From positions 1-13,162 of the forward strand of contig CANFNO010000025.1 of NCBI GenBank assembly GCA_947447845.1: a DNA stretch of 13,162 bases, in the 5' to 3' direction. The notes beneath the pieces were generated by a model. That model was given only the letters and a program-made list of their open reading frames with translations, was not told the origin of the DNA and made no database searches. Positions 5,678-12,287 of the stretch are shown in pieces. The DNA comes from Burkholderiales bacterium. Lineage in GTDB: Bacteria > Pseudomonadota > Gammaproteobacteria > Burkholderiales > Burkholderiaceae. The stretch's first letter is position 1. Each line of letters starts with the position of its first letter. A program made the translations under genes and the position numbers.

Positions 5678-7138
5678 CTAACGGGGAACGATGAATACGG
5701 CTTTTTCGCTTATGCCTTTGCCGATGTTCGGTGCGTCAATCTTGAAATGGATAGTGTGCGAACCCGGCTCGGCACCTTCGTATGGAAGTTGCAAGCGCAC
5801 CGGAACCCAGCGCGATTGGGTGGATTCGATGGTGACGTCCACTTCACTCGCCACTTTCAGCTCGGGCAAGCCCTCGACTGAAATATGGAATCGCTGCGTG
5901 CTTTCAGTGGCATTCATTACCTGAATGCGGAACACATTCTCTATCTTGCCACCCTCGGCAATGCGGGCGAGTGAACCGCGGTCACGCACCACATCCACCT
6001 TAAAGGGTATGCGCAGAGCCAAACTCATTGCCATGCCGACCACCACCATCCCAAGAATGGTGGTGTAAATAAGTACGCGAGGGCGGAACACATGGCTGAT
6101 GGTTTTGGCCTTGGTCCACTTTTGCTCAAGCGCATGTTCAGTGGTGTATTTGACCAGGCCGCGCGGATATCCCACTTTGTCCATCACCGTATCGCAGACA
6201 TCTGCGCAGGCACCGCAGCCAATGCACTCGTATTGGAGGCCTTTGCGGATATCGATACCGGTGGGGCAGACCTGCACGCACAGGCTGCAGTCAATGCAAG
6301 CGCCCAGATTCAAGGTTGAAAGGTCAGCCTTTTTGCTGCGTGCACCGCGCGGCTCGCCACGATCTTTGTCATAGGTGACTATGAGAGTGTCCTTGTCAAA
6401 CATGGCACTCTGGAATCGAGCGTAAGGGCACATGTATTTGCAGACCTGTTCGCGCATGAAACCGGCGTTGCCCCACGTAGCAAAGGCGTAGAAGAAGGTC
6501 CAGAAAATTTCCCAGGAACCCAGGTTCCATTCGACAAACTCAGTGGCCAATTGGTGGATAGGCGTGAAATAGCCGACAAAAGTAAAGCCGGTCCACAAGG
6601 CCAGTGTGATCCACATGAACTGCTTGGCGGCCTTGCGCGCGACTTTTTCCGCAGTCCAGGGACCAGCATCCCGGCGCATGCGCATGGAGCGATCGCCCTC
6701 GGCTAGCTTCTCCAACCACAAAAAGATTTCTGTGTATACGGTTTGCGGGCAAGCATAGCCACACCACAGGCGCCCGGCCACGGCGGTGAATAGGAACAGT
6801 GAATAGGCCGAAATGACCAGTATGCCGGTGAGGTAAATGAAGTCCTGCGGGTACAGCACTAGGTTAAAGATGTAGAAGCGCCGGGCACCAAGATCAAAAA
6901 GTATCGCCTGTCGCTGGCCCCACTCCAGCCAGGGCAGACCGTAAAAGATGATCTGGGTAAGGAACACCAATATCCAACGCCAGCGTGAAAACAGGCCGGA
7001 GACGCTGCGTGGGTATATCTTCTTGTGTGCTTGATAGAGCGACACCAATTCAGCGTCAGCATCCGCCGGTGGCGCTATGGGCTCGCTGGATACAGCGATG
7101 GGAATGATCGTCTTGACCGTGGGTTTTGAATCAAACAA
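5678..7138 (-). CDS. ccoG: CcoG (RdxA/FixG) cytochrome oxidase accessory ferredoxin
   Basis: This 486-residue membrane protein has the full CcoG layout. Transmembrane helices lie near 54-70, 99-120, 172-192, 207-222 and 354-376. CGYAC (C126, C130) and CKYMCPYARFQ (C233, C237) flank the helical part. Two 4Fe-4S motifs follow, at C281/284/287/291 and C305/308/311/315, and a FixG Ig-like domain ends the protein. CcoG supports biogenesis of cbb3-type oxidase, including Cu(II) reduction for CcoN. No ccoNOPQ genes are in the window. The only suitable start is TTG 7138; an in-frame stop lies at 7148-7150 and the first internal Met is near residue 152. It heads the minus-strand operon and has an FNR-type promoter. 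Confidence 0.95.
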   Translation of the reverse strand: MFDSKPTVKTIIPIAVSSEPIAPPADADAELVSLYQAHKKIYPRSVSGLFSRWRWILVFLTQIIFYGLPWLEWGQRQAILFDLGARRFYIFNLVLYPQDFIYLTGILVISAYSLFLFTAVAGRLWCGYACPQTVYTEIFLWLEKLAEGDRSMRMRRDAGPWTAEKVARKAAKQFMWITLALWTGFTFVGYFTPIHQLATEFVEWNLGSWEIFWTFFYAFATWGNAGFMREQVCKYMCPYARFQSAMFDKDTLIVTYDKDRGEPRGARSKKADLSTLNLGACIDCSLCVQVCPTGIDIRKGLQYECIGCGACADVCDTVMDKVGYPRGLVKYTTEHALEQKWTKAKTISHVFRPRVLIYTTILGMVVVGMAMSLALRIPFKVDVVRDRGSLARIAEGGKIENVFRIQVMNATESTQRFHISVEGLPELKVASEVDVTIESTQSRWVPVRLQLPYEGAEPGSHTIHFKIDAPNIGKGISEKAVFIVPR

Positions 7139-7144
7139 TTGGAG

Positions 7145-7149
7145 CCTTC
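7145..7149 (-). promoter_or_regulatory. Ribosome binding site supporting a TTG start of ccoG
   Basis: On the minus strand GAAGG lies six bases before TTG 7138. With an in-frame stop just upstream and no ATG alternative, it supports TTG initiation. Confidence 0.6.
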
Positions 7150-7170
7150 AGCCTGTTGCCTATTTCCTCA

Positions 7171-7176
7171 ATAATA
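7171..7176 (-). promoter_or_regulatory. Predicted -10 element of the ccoG promoter
   Basis: The minus strand reads TATTAT (5/6 to TATAAT). Transcription would start near 7163-7165, about 26 bases before the TTG start and about 41 bases from the centre of the FNR-type site at 7204.5, as in class II FNR promoters. Confidence 0.6.
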
Positions 7177-7193
7177 CTCATACCTGTATAGAG
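7174..7193. promoter_or_regulatory. Operator-like 20-bp element, copy 1 (ccoG side)
   Basis: ATACTCATACCTGTATAGAG matches the copy at 7253-7272 in 17 of 20 positions and contains the short dyad ATAC-CT-GTAT. It lies between the FNR-type site and the -10 of the ccoG promoter, touching the -10, which is a typical repressor position. The likely ligand is the CsoR-family regulator encoded downstream, but binding is inferred. Confidence 0.6.
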
Positions 7194-7195
7194 AT

Positions 7196-7213
7196 GATTG
7201 ATATAAATCAATC
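7196..7213. promoter_or_regulatory. FNR/ANR-type binding site
   Basis: GATTGATATAAATCAATC is a perfect palindrome of two seven-base arms around four bases, and its core matches the FNR consensus TTGAT-N4-ATCAA exactly. It is centred about 41 bases upstream of the predicted ccoG start, so it should activate ccoG under low oxygen. It may also affect the divergent efflux genes. Confidence 0.85.
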
Positions 7214-7237
7214 GAGCAAAGGCAAGATTTTTAAACT

Positions 7238-7243
7238 TTGACA
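7238..7243 (+). promoter_or_regulatory. Consensus -35 hexamer upstream of the efflux adaptor gene
   Basis: TTGACA is a perfect -35 sequence. No good -10 lies at 16-18 bp; the best hexamer, TATAGA at 7266-7271, is 22 bp away and inside operator copy 2. An alternative pair is TTGCAT 7249-7254 with TAAACT 7273-7278 (18 bp). The promoter exists somewhere here, but the exact elements are uncertain. Confidence 0.4.
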
Positions 7244-7252
7244 ATGTATTGC

Positions 7253-7272
7253 ATACCCATACCAGTATAGAT
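7253..7272. promoter_or_regulatory. Operator-like 20-bp element, copy 2 (efflux side)
   Basis: ATACCCATACCAGTATAGAT is the second copy of the repeated element (17/20 identical to copy 1, same orientation, 79 bases apart). It overlaps the likely core promoter of the efflux adaptor gene, so a bound repressor would block transcription of the + strand operon. Confidence 0.6.
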
Positions 7273-7313
7273 TAAACTGTCGCGTACCGTAAGTTGAATC
7301 TACCCAGGCGCAT

Positions 7314-8390
7314 ATGACAAACACGTACTTCCCCTTGAAACTGGCCACGCTAGGCCTACTGGGCGCTATGGCGATCCTCGTACCGGCGCTTACTTTTGCC
7401 GAAGGTGTGCCTATAGCGGCGGTTCAAAGCACACTGACTGCAGGCAGTTTTGTACTGGACGGCGTGATTCAGGCAGTCAAGCAAAGCACAGTCGCATCCC
7501 AGGCATCCGGTCGGATAGCCATCTTCAGCGTGAAAGCAGGTGACAGGGTTCACGTCGGGCAGGTTCTCGCCACCATTGATGACCGCGAGACCCAGGTCGG
7601 AGTTCAGCGTGCACAAGCGCAAACAGCCCAAGCTGACGCCGAATTGCGCAATGCAAAGGCTCAAATGGAGCGCATCCGTGAATTGCAGACTCAAGGATTC
7701 GTCAGCAAGGCCGCGTTTGATACGGCCAACACGCAATACCAGGCAGCCCAGGCGCAGCGCGATCAGGCTACTGCCAGCGTACGTCAATCTGGTATCACAC
7801 AAGGTTTCACGCGCGTAACCGCACCGATGGATGGATGGGTGTTGCAGACTTTTGCGCAAGCCGGTGATTTGGCGGTTCCAGGTACGCCGCTGTTGGTGGT
7901 GTACGCGCCACAGCCATTGCGCGCAGTAGTACAGGTCCCTGCATCTCGCAGTCTGTCGGTGCGTCAGGCCAAGCAGACAATCGTGCTGGTGGGTGGTGGG
8001 TCAGGCCCGGGCCAAAGCATTTCCCCACTGAACCGCCTGGAGGTTCCGTCCAGTGATCCGGTGTCTCAAACTACGGAATGGCGTATGGACCTTCCAGTCA
8101 AGGAAGCCACGTCGCTGCTGCCGGGGCAACAAGTACGGGTGAGTTTTTCAGTTGATGCAACTTCTGCCAGCTCCCACTTCTTGGTTCCGGCATCTGCCGT
8201 GATTCGCCGAAACGAGTTAAGTGCCGTCTATGTGGTGGCGAACCAGCATTTCGCCTTGCGCGCTGTGCGCTTTGGGGCAGATCTAGGCAGCCAGGGAGTG
8301 GAGGTGCTTTCGGGCCTGCGAGCAGGCGAATGGGTTGCAACCGATACAGTGCGAGCATCCCAACCCGATGCTATCCCGGCCACCAAATAA
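7314..8390 (+). CDS. RND efflux periplasmic adaptor (membrane fusion protein)
   Basis: This 358-residue protein has an N-terminal export segment ending near TFA-EG (about 29/30). It has the split lipoyl/barrel-sandwich motif (VASQASGRIAIFSVKAGDRV at about 60-80 and RVTAPMDGWV at about 166-175), an Ala/Gln-rich coiled-coil hairpin (about 95-155), and a beta-barrel and membrane-proximal domain (LLPGQQVRVSF, VPASAVIR). It would link the inner-membrane pump 8 bases downstream to an outer-membrane channel; no TolC-type gene is in the window. It is the first gene of the operon that ends with the CsoR-like regulator and follows the duplicated operator. The substrate is not readable from sequence. 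Confidence 0.93.
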   Translation: MTNTYFPLKLATLGLLGAMAILVPALTFAEGVPIAAVQSTLTAGSFVLDGVIQAVKQSTVASQASGRIAIFSVKAGDRVHVGQVLATIDDRETQVGVQRAQAQTAQADAELRNAKAQMERIRELQTQGFVSKAAFDTANTQYQAAQAQRDQATASVRQSGITQGFTRVTAPMDGWVLQTFAQAGDLAVPGTPLLVVYAPQPLRAVVQVPASRSLSVRQAKQTIVLVGGGSGPGQSISPLNRLEVPSSDPVSQTTEWRMDLPVKEATSLLPGQQVRVSFSVDATSASSHFLVPASAVIRRNELSAVYVVANQHFALRAVRFGADLGSQGVEVLSGLRAGEWVATDTVRASQPDAIPATK

Positions 8391-8397
8391 GCAGGTC

Positions 8398-11300
8398 ATG
8401 AATAAGTCAATCACCCTGGGAATCTCCGGTCGCGTAGCAGCGGCATTCCAAAATAATGCGCTAACCCCCTTGTTGGCTGTTGTCGCCCTGTTGCTAGGGC
8501 TGTTTGCAGTGTTGGTGACTCCACGCGAGGAAGAGCCGCAAATCAACGTCACGATGGCCAATGTGCTGATCCCCTTTCCCGGGGCCAGCAGTGCGGATGT
8601 GCAGAACATGGTGGCCAAGCCAGCCGAGCAGGTGTTAGGGCAGATGGCTGGCATTGAGCATACCTACTCCGTGGCCAGGCCAGGCATGGCCGTATTGACC
8701 GTTCAATTTAAGGTCGGTGTTGCGCACTCGGAAGCTTTGGTCCGTCTTTTTGATGTGCTTAACGCCAACCAAGACTGGCTGCCGAAGGACCTCGGTACGC
8801 TGACACCTATTGTCAAACCCAAAGGTATAGATGACGTACCGGTGGTGGCCGTGACCTTGTGGGCCAAGGATGCAACGTCAGCCATGGACCTGGAAACTGT
8901 GGCCCATGCGCTGGAGACTGAAGTGAAGGCAGTACCGGGCGTACGGGAAGTCCAAACATTGGGCGGTCCCGGGCGATCCGTGCAGATTCAAGTGGATCCG
9001 GCGCGCATGCGCGCGCGCGGTATCGACATCTTGACCCTGCAAAAATTGGTGTCTGCTGCCAACTATGGAATGCCAGCAGGTACGGTGGTGAACCCATCTG
9101 CCAATGCGCAAATGTTGAACGTGGAAGCGGGTGAGTTCCTGCGCAATGCGGATGACGTTGCGGACATGGTGGTCGGTGTCAGCAACGGGAAACCAGTCTT
9201 TTTGCGAGATGTCGCAGTCGTAAGCATGGGAGCCCAGCAGGTAAAAAGCTACGTCTGGTTCACTCCAGGCGCTGCCGCCGAGAAAGAGGCTGGACCAGGT
9301 ATTTCGGCCCAAACGGGTCAGTCCTACCCGGCAGTCACCATTCAGGTTACGAAGAAGCCTGGTGAAAACGCGGTGGACGTGTCAACCGCGGTACGTGTCA
9401 AAATTGACGCCCTACGTAACACCGTCATTCCCGCTAATGTGGAAGTCACCGCCACACGTGACTACGGCCTGACAGCTGCTGAAAAGGCCAACAAGTTGAT
9501 ACAAAAGCTGGCCTTTGCCACGGGTTCGGTCATTTTGCTGGTCGGCTTTGCTCTGGGTCGCAGGGAGGCCATCATCGTAGGCGCGGCAGTGATACTTACT
9601 CTTACTGCGACCTTATTCGCCTCATGGGCCTGGGGCTTCACGCTCAACCGGGTATCTCTGTTTGCCCTGATCTTCTCTATTGGCATTTTGGTCGATGACG
9701 CGATTGTGGTGGTTGAAAATATCCACCGCCATCAGCAACTCAACCCGGATGCGCGCTTGGTCAAGATCATACCGCGTGCTGTGGATGAAGTGGGCGGCCC
9801 CACTATTTTGGCCACACTCACTGTGATAGCTGCGTTGCTGCCCATGGCCTTTGTCTCGGGGCTTATGGGGCCCTATATGAGCCCCATCCCCATCAACTCC
9901 AGTTTAGGCATGGCAATTTCCTTGGCCATAGCTTTCACCGTGACGCCATGGTTGGCGTTGAAATTCATGCGCGAACATGGAAGCCATCAAGAGCATGAAA
10001 CGGCCGAGGTCAAGACATCTAAAGTCCAGAAGCTCTTTAACTTCATTCTGTCTCCTTTCCTTGAAAGCGCACGAAAGCGCTGGCTTTTGTTAGCGGGCAT
10101 TCTTGCTGCGTTGATGCTGTCGGTAGGACTGGCTGCTGTGCAACTGGTCGTGCTCAAGATGCTGCCCTTTGACAACAAGAGTGAGTTTCAAGTGGTGGTA
10201 GATATGCCGGCTGGAACCCCGCTGGAGGAGACCGCCGCAGCATTGCAGGAACTTGGTGCATTCCTGGCAACGCAGCCAGAAGTCACCAATTTGCAGGCCT
10301 ATGCAGGAACGGCCTCGCCCATTACCTTCAATGGTCTGGTGCGCCAGTACTACCTGAGGTCTGATATGGAACAGGGCGACCTGCAAGTGAACTTGGTTGA
10401 CAAGCACCACCGCAGCGACAAGAGCCATGTGATTGCCCAGCGCTTGCGTCCAGCATTGGAAAAGATTGGCCAGTCCCACCACGCACGCATCAAGGTCGTG
10501 GAAGTGCCGCCCGGCCCTCCGGTGATGTCGCCCCTGGTGGCCGAAATCTACGGACCGGACGAAGCGGGACGCCAGAGCCTTGCCCTACAAGTGGAAAAGT
10601 CGTTCGCCTCCACCGCGGATATTGTGGGCATAGACAACAGCTTGCGTGAAGATGCTGCGCGTGCTTTCCTTCGTGTGCGTCGACAGCGCGCGGACAGTCT
10701 GGGTATACCGGTGGCCGCCATTGCACAAACCGTGGCCTCAGCGCTATCAGGATCGGATGCCGCTTACCTGCACGATGGCCAGTCAAAATATCCTGTACCC
10801 GTGCGAATTCAATTGCCATTGGAGAGTCAGGTTGGATTGGACGCGATTCTGGCATTGCCGATGCGAGCGTCAAACGGGCAATTGGTACCGCTCTCGGAAT
10901 TGGTGCAAGTGGAAATGGGCGTGATCGACAAGCCGCTCTATACCAAGGACCTCAAAGGTGTGAGTTACGTGTTTGGCGATATGGCAGGGAACTTGGACTC
11001 GCCGCTCTACGGGCTGTTCGCCATTCGCTCAAGCATAGAGAAACAGGTCAAGACAAGTATGGGTGAGTATTGGATTCACCAGCCCACGGACACCTACCGC
11101 CAATACGCTTTGAAATGGGACGGTGAATCGCAAATCACCTATGACACCTTCCGCGATATGGGTGCCGCATACGGTGTGGGCCTGATCCTGATCTACTTGT
11201 TGGTAGTGGCTCAGTTTAAAAGCTACTTGACGCCGTTGGTCATCATGGCGCCGATTCCGCTAACGATTATTGGTGTCATGCCTGGCCACGCCTTGTTGGG

Positions 11301-11661
11301 TTCGCAGTTTACGGCTACCAGCATGATTGGCATGATTGCCCTGGCCGGCATCATTGTGCGCAACTCTATTCTGTTGGTGGACTTTATTGAACTTCAGGTA
11401 AGCCAAGGAGTAGCCTTCAAGACGGCCGTGCTGCAGTCTGCCGTGGTGCGCGCCCAGCCGATTGTGCTAACCGGCCTGGCCGCCATGATTGGTGCGTTCT
11501 TCATTCTGGATGACCCGATCTTCAACGGCCTGGCCATCTCGCTCATCTTCGGCATTCTGGTATCCACCATGCTCACGCTGGTGGTGATACCTGTTTTGTA
11601 CTACGCGCTGTTCAGGAATCGTATGCCAGCACCCGCGCACGTGCCGACGACATCCGTATAA
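8398..11661 (+). CDS. RND efflux pump, inner-membrane permease (HAE-1-like)
   Basis: The start at ATG 8398 is eight bases after the adaptor stop; upstream in-frame codons overlap the adaptor gene. The product is 1087 residues, the normal RND size. It has TM1 near 24-42, a porter domain with PGASSADVQNMVAKPAEQVL, a TM2-TM6 bundle (about 375-540), a second porter domain, and a C-terminal TM bundle (about 920-1075). TM4 carries GILVDDAIVVVEN with D433/D434, the double-Asp proton relay of hydrophobe/amphiphile exporters; heavy-metal CzcA/CusA pumps usually have a different pattern. It uses the proton gradient to export small compounds through the adaptor. In this sulfur locus the cargo may be a toxic sulfur or thiol product, but that is inference. 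Confidence 0.95.
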   Translation: MNKSITLGISGRVAAAFQNNALTPLLAVVALLLGLFAVLVTPREEEPQINVTMANVLIPFPGASSADVQNMVAKPAEQVLGQMAGIEHTYSVARPGMAVLTVQFKVGVAHSEALVRLFDVLNANQDWLPKDLGTLTPIVKPKGIDDVPVVAVTLWAKDATSAMDLETVAHALETEVKAVPGVREVQTLGGPGRSVQIQVDPARMRARGIDILTLQKLVSAANYGMPAGTVVNPSANAQMLNVEAGEFLRNADDVADMVVGVSNGKPVFLRDVAVVSMGAQQVKSYVWFTPGAAAEKEAGPGISAQTGQSYPAVTIQVTKKPGENAVDVSTAVRVKIDALRNTVIPANVEVTATRDYGLTAAEKANKLIQKLAFATGSVILLVGFALGRREAIIVGAAVILTLTATLFASWAWGFTLNRVSLFALIFSIGILVDDAIVVVENIHRHQQLNPDARLVKIIPRAVDEVGGPTILATLTVIAALLPMAFVSGLMGPYMSPIPINSSLGMAISLAIAFTVTPWLALKFMREHGSHQEHETAEVKTSKVQKLFNFILSPFLESARKRWLLLAGILAALMLSVGLAAVQLVVLKMLPFDNKSEFQVVVDMPAGTPLEETAAALQELGAFLATQPEVTNLQAYAGTASPITFNGLVRQYYLRSDMEQGDLQVNLVDKHHRSDKSHVIAQRLRPALEKIGQSHHARIKVVEVPPGPPVMSPLVAEIYGPDEAGRQSLALQVEKSFASTADIVGIDNSLREDAARAFLRVRRQRADSLGIPVAAIAQTVASALSGSDAAYLHDGQSKYPVPVRIQLPLESQVGLDAILALPMRASNGQLVPLSELVQVEMGVIDKPLYTKDLKGVSYVFGDMAGNLDSPLYGLFAIRSSIEKQVKTSMGEYWIHQPTDTYRQYALKWDGESQITYDTFRDMGAAYGVGLILIYLLVVAQFKSYLTPLVIMAPIPLTIIGVMPGHALLGSQFTATSMIGMIALAGIIVRNSILLVDFIELQVSQGVAFKTAVLQSAVVRAQPIVLTGLAAMIGAFFILDDPIFNGLAISLIFGILVSTMLTLVVIPVLYYALFRNRMPAPAHVPTTSV

Positions 11662-11688
11662 CCCTTTAACTTTACCCAGGAGTACTCC

Positions 11689-11913
11689 ATGACCATCGCC
11701 CGATATATCCACCTCTTTGCAGGAACTTTCATCCTCCTTTCATTGGCCTTTGGTGTGGATGCAAGCCCCCTGTTTGTTTCCCACAACTGGCTTTTCCTTA
11801 CGGCCTTTGTAGGCGCCAATTTGTTTCAATTCGGTATTACCGATGTCTGTCCCATGGGTTGGATGCTCAAGAAGCTGGGCGTGCCTGAATCAAAAGCTTC
11901 TTGTGGAACTTAG
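11689..11913 (+). CDS. DUF2892-type small membrane protein
   Basis: This 74-residue protein has two hydrophobic helices (about 5-22 and 33-51) and the motif TDVCPMGWMLKKLG (C54-P55), as in DUF2892/YgaP-type proteins, then a short tail with C72. CAGGAG precedes the ATG. It is a paralogue of the 63-residue DUF2892 protein encoded at 5148-5339, with a longer variant of the sequence and one conserved cysteine site. It lies between the pump and the CsoR-like regulator, 27 bases from each, so it is very likely in the same operon. Its job is probably inner-membrane sulfane sulfur or redox handling, by family association. Confidence 0.85.
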   Translation: MTIARYIHLFAGTFILLSLAFGVDASPLFVSHNWLFLTAFVGANLFQFGITDVCPMGWMLKKLGVPESKASCGT

Positions 11914-11929
11914 GCTGTGCATTCTTACT

Positions 11930-11933
11930 GGAG
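11930..11933 (+). promoter_or_regulatory. Ribosome binding site that decides the regulator start
   Basis: GGAG lies six bases before ATG 11940. The earlier in-frame TTG at 11901 overlaps the DUF2892 gene and has no comparable site, so 11940 is taken as the start. Confidence 0.7.
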
Positions 11934-11939
11934 AACTCT

Positions 11940-12278
11940 ATGAGTGAACCAAATCCGCAGGTCATTCGAAGGAAGCCAGCCAAAGTGCTGCATGGCCTGG
12001 AAAACGATGATGCGCGTACGGACATCTTGAACCGACTTCGCCGTGCAGAAGGGCAAATTCGTGGCATACAACGCATGGTAGAGAACGGTGAAGATTGTCA
12101 AAGTATTGGCCAACAATTTTCCGCGGCTCGAAAGGCGCTGGACAGTACCTACCTGCGCATGACAGTCTGCTTCGCAGAGCAGGAAATTGAGTCTTTAATG
12201 GCAAATGGAGCCGCCTCTGGCGAAACAAAGACCGTGGTACTCAAGGATTTAGAGGCCATGTTGGCCCGCATGCGCTAA
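11940..12278 (+). CDS. CsoR/DUF156-family transcriptional regulator with altered sensor site
   Basis: This 112-residue all-alpha protein has the DUF156 signature ILNRLRRAEGQIRGIQRMVENGEDC (29-53), then QFSAARKALDSTYLRMTVCFAEQEI. C53 is the conserved first sensor cysteine. Counting from it, the Cu(I)-ligand His of CsoR (+25) is F78 and the second Cys (+29, also used in CstR) is E82. Instead a cysteine, C77, occurs at +24. It is therefore unlikely to be a classical copper sensor; a C53-C77 thiol switch that senses persulfide or another electrophile is possible. The N-terminus has about 28 extra residues. It is the last gene of the efflux operon and probably represses it through the 20-bp sites at 7174-7193 and 7253-7272. 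Confidence 0.88.
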   Translation: MSEPNPQVIRRKPAKVLHGLENDDARTDILNRLRRAEGQIRGIQRMVENGEDCQSIGQQFSAARKALDSTYLRMTVCFAEQEIESLMANGAASGETKTVVLKDLEAMLARMR

Positions 12279-12287
12279 AGCCCCGCT

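Noticed and set aside
8335..8397. Upstream TTG start for the RND pump
   Set aside because: It overlaps the adaptor gene and adds an atypical N-terminus; ATG 8398 gives the standard RND beginning.
8398..11661. Heavy-metal (CzcA/CusA-type) RND pump
   Set aside because: The TM4 motif has the double Asp (VDDAIVVVEN) of hydrophobe/amphiphile exporters, and the adaptor lacks an obvious His-rich metal-binding region.
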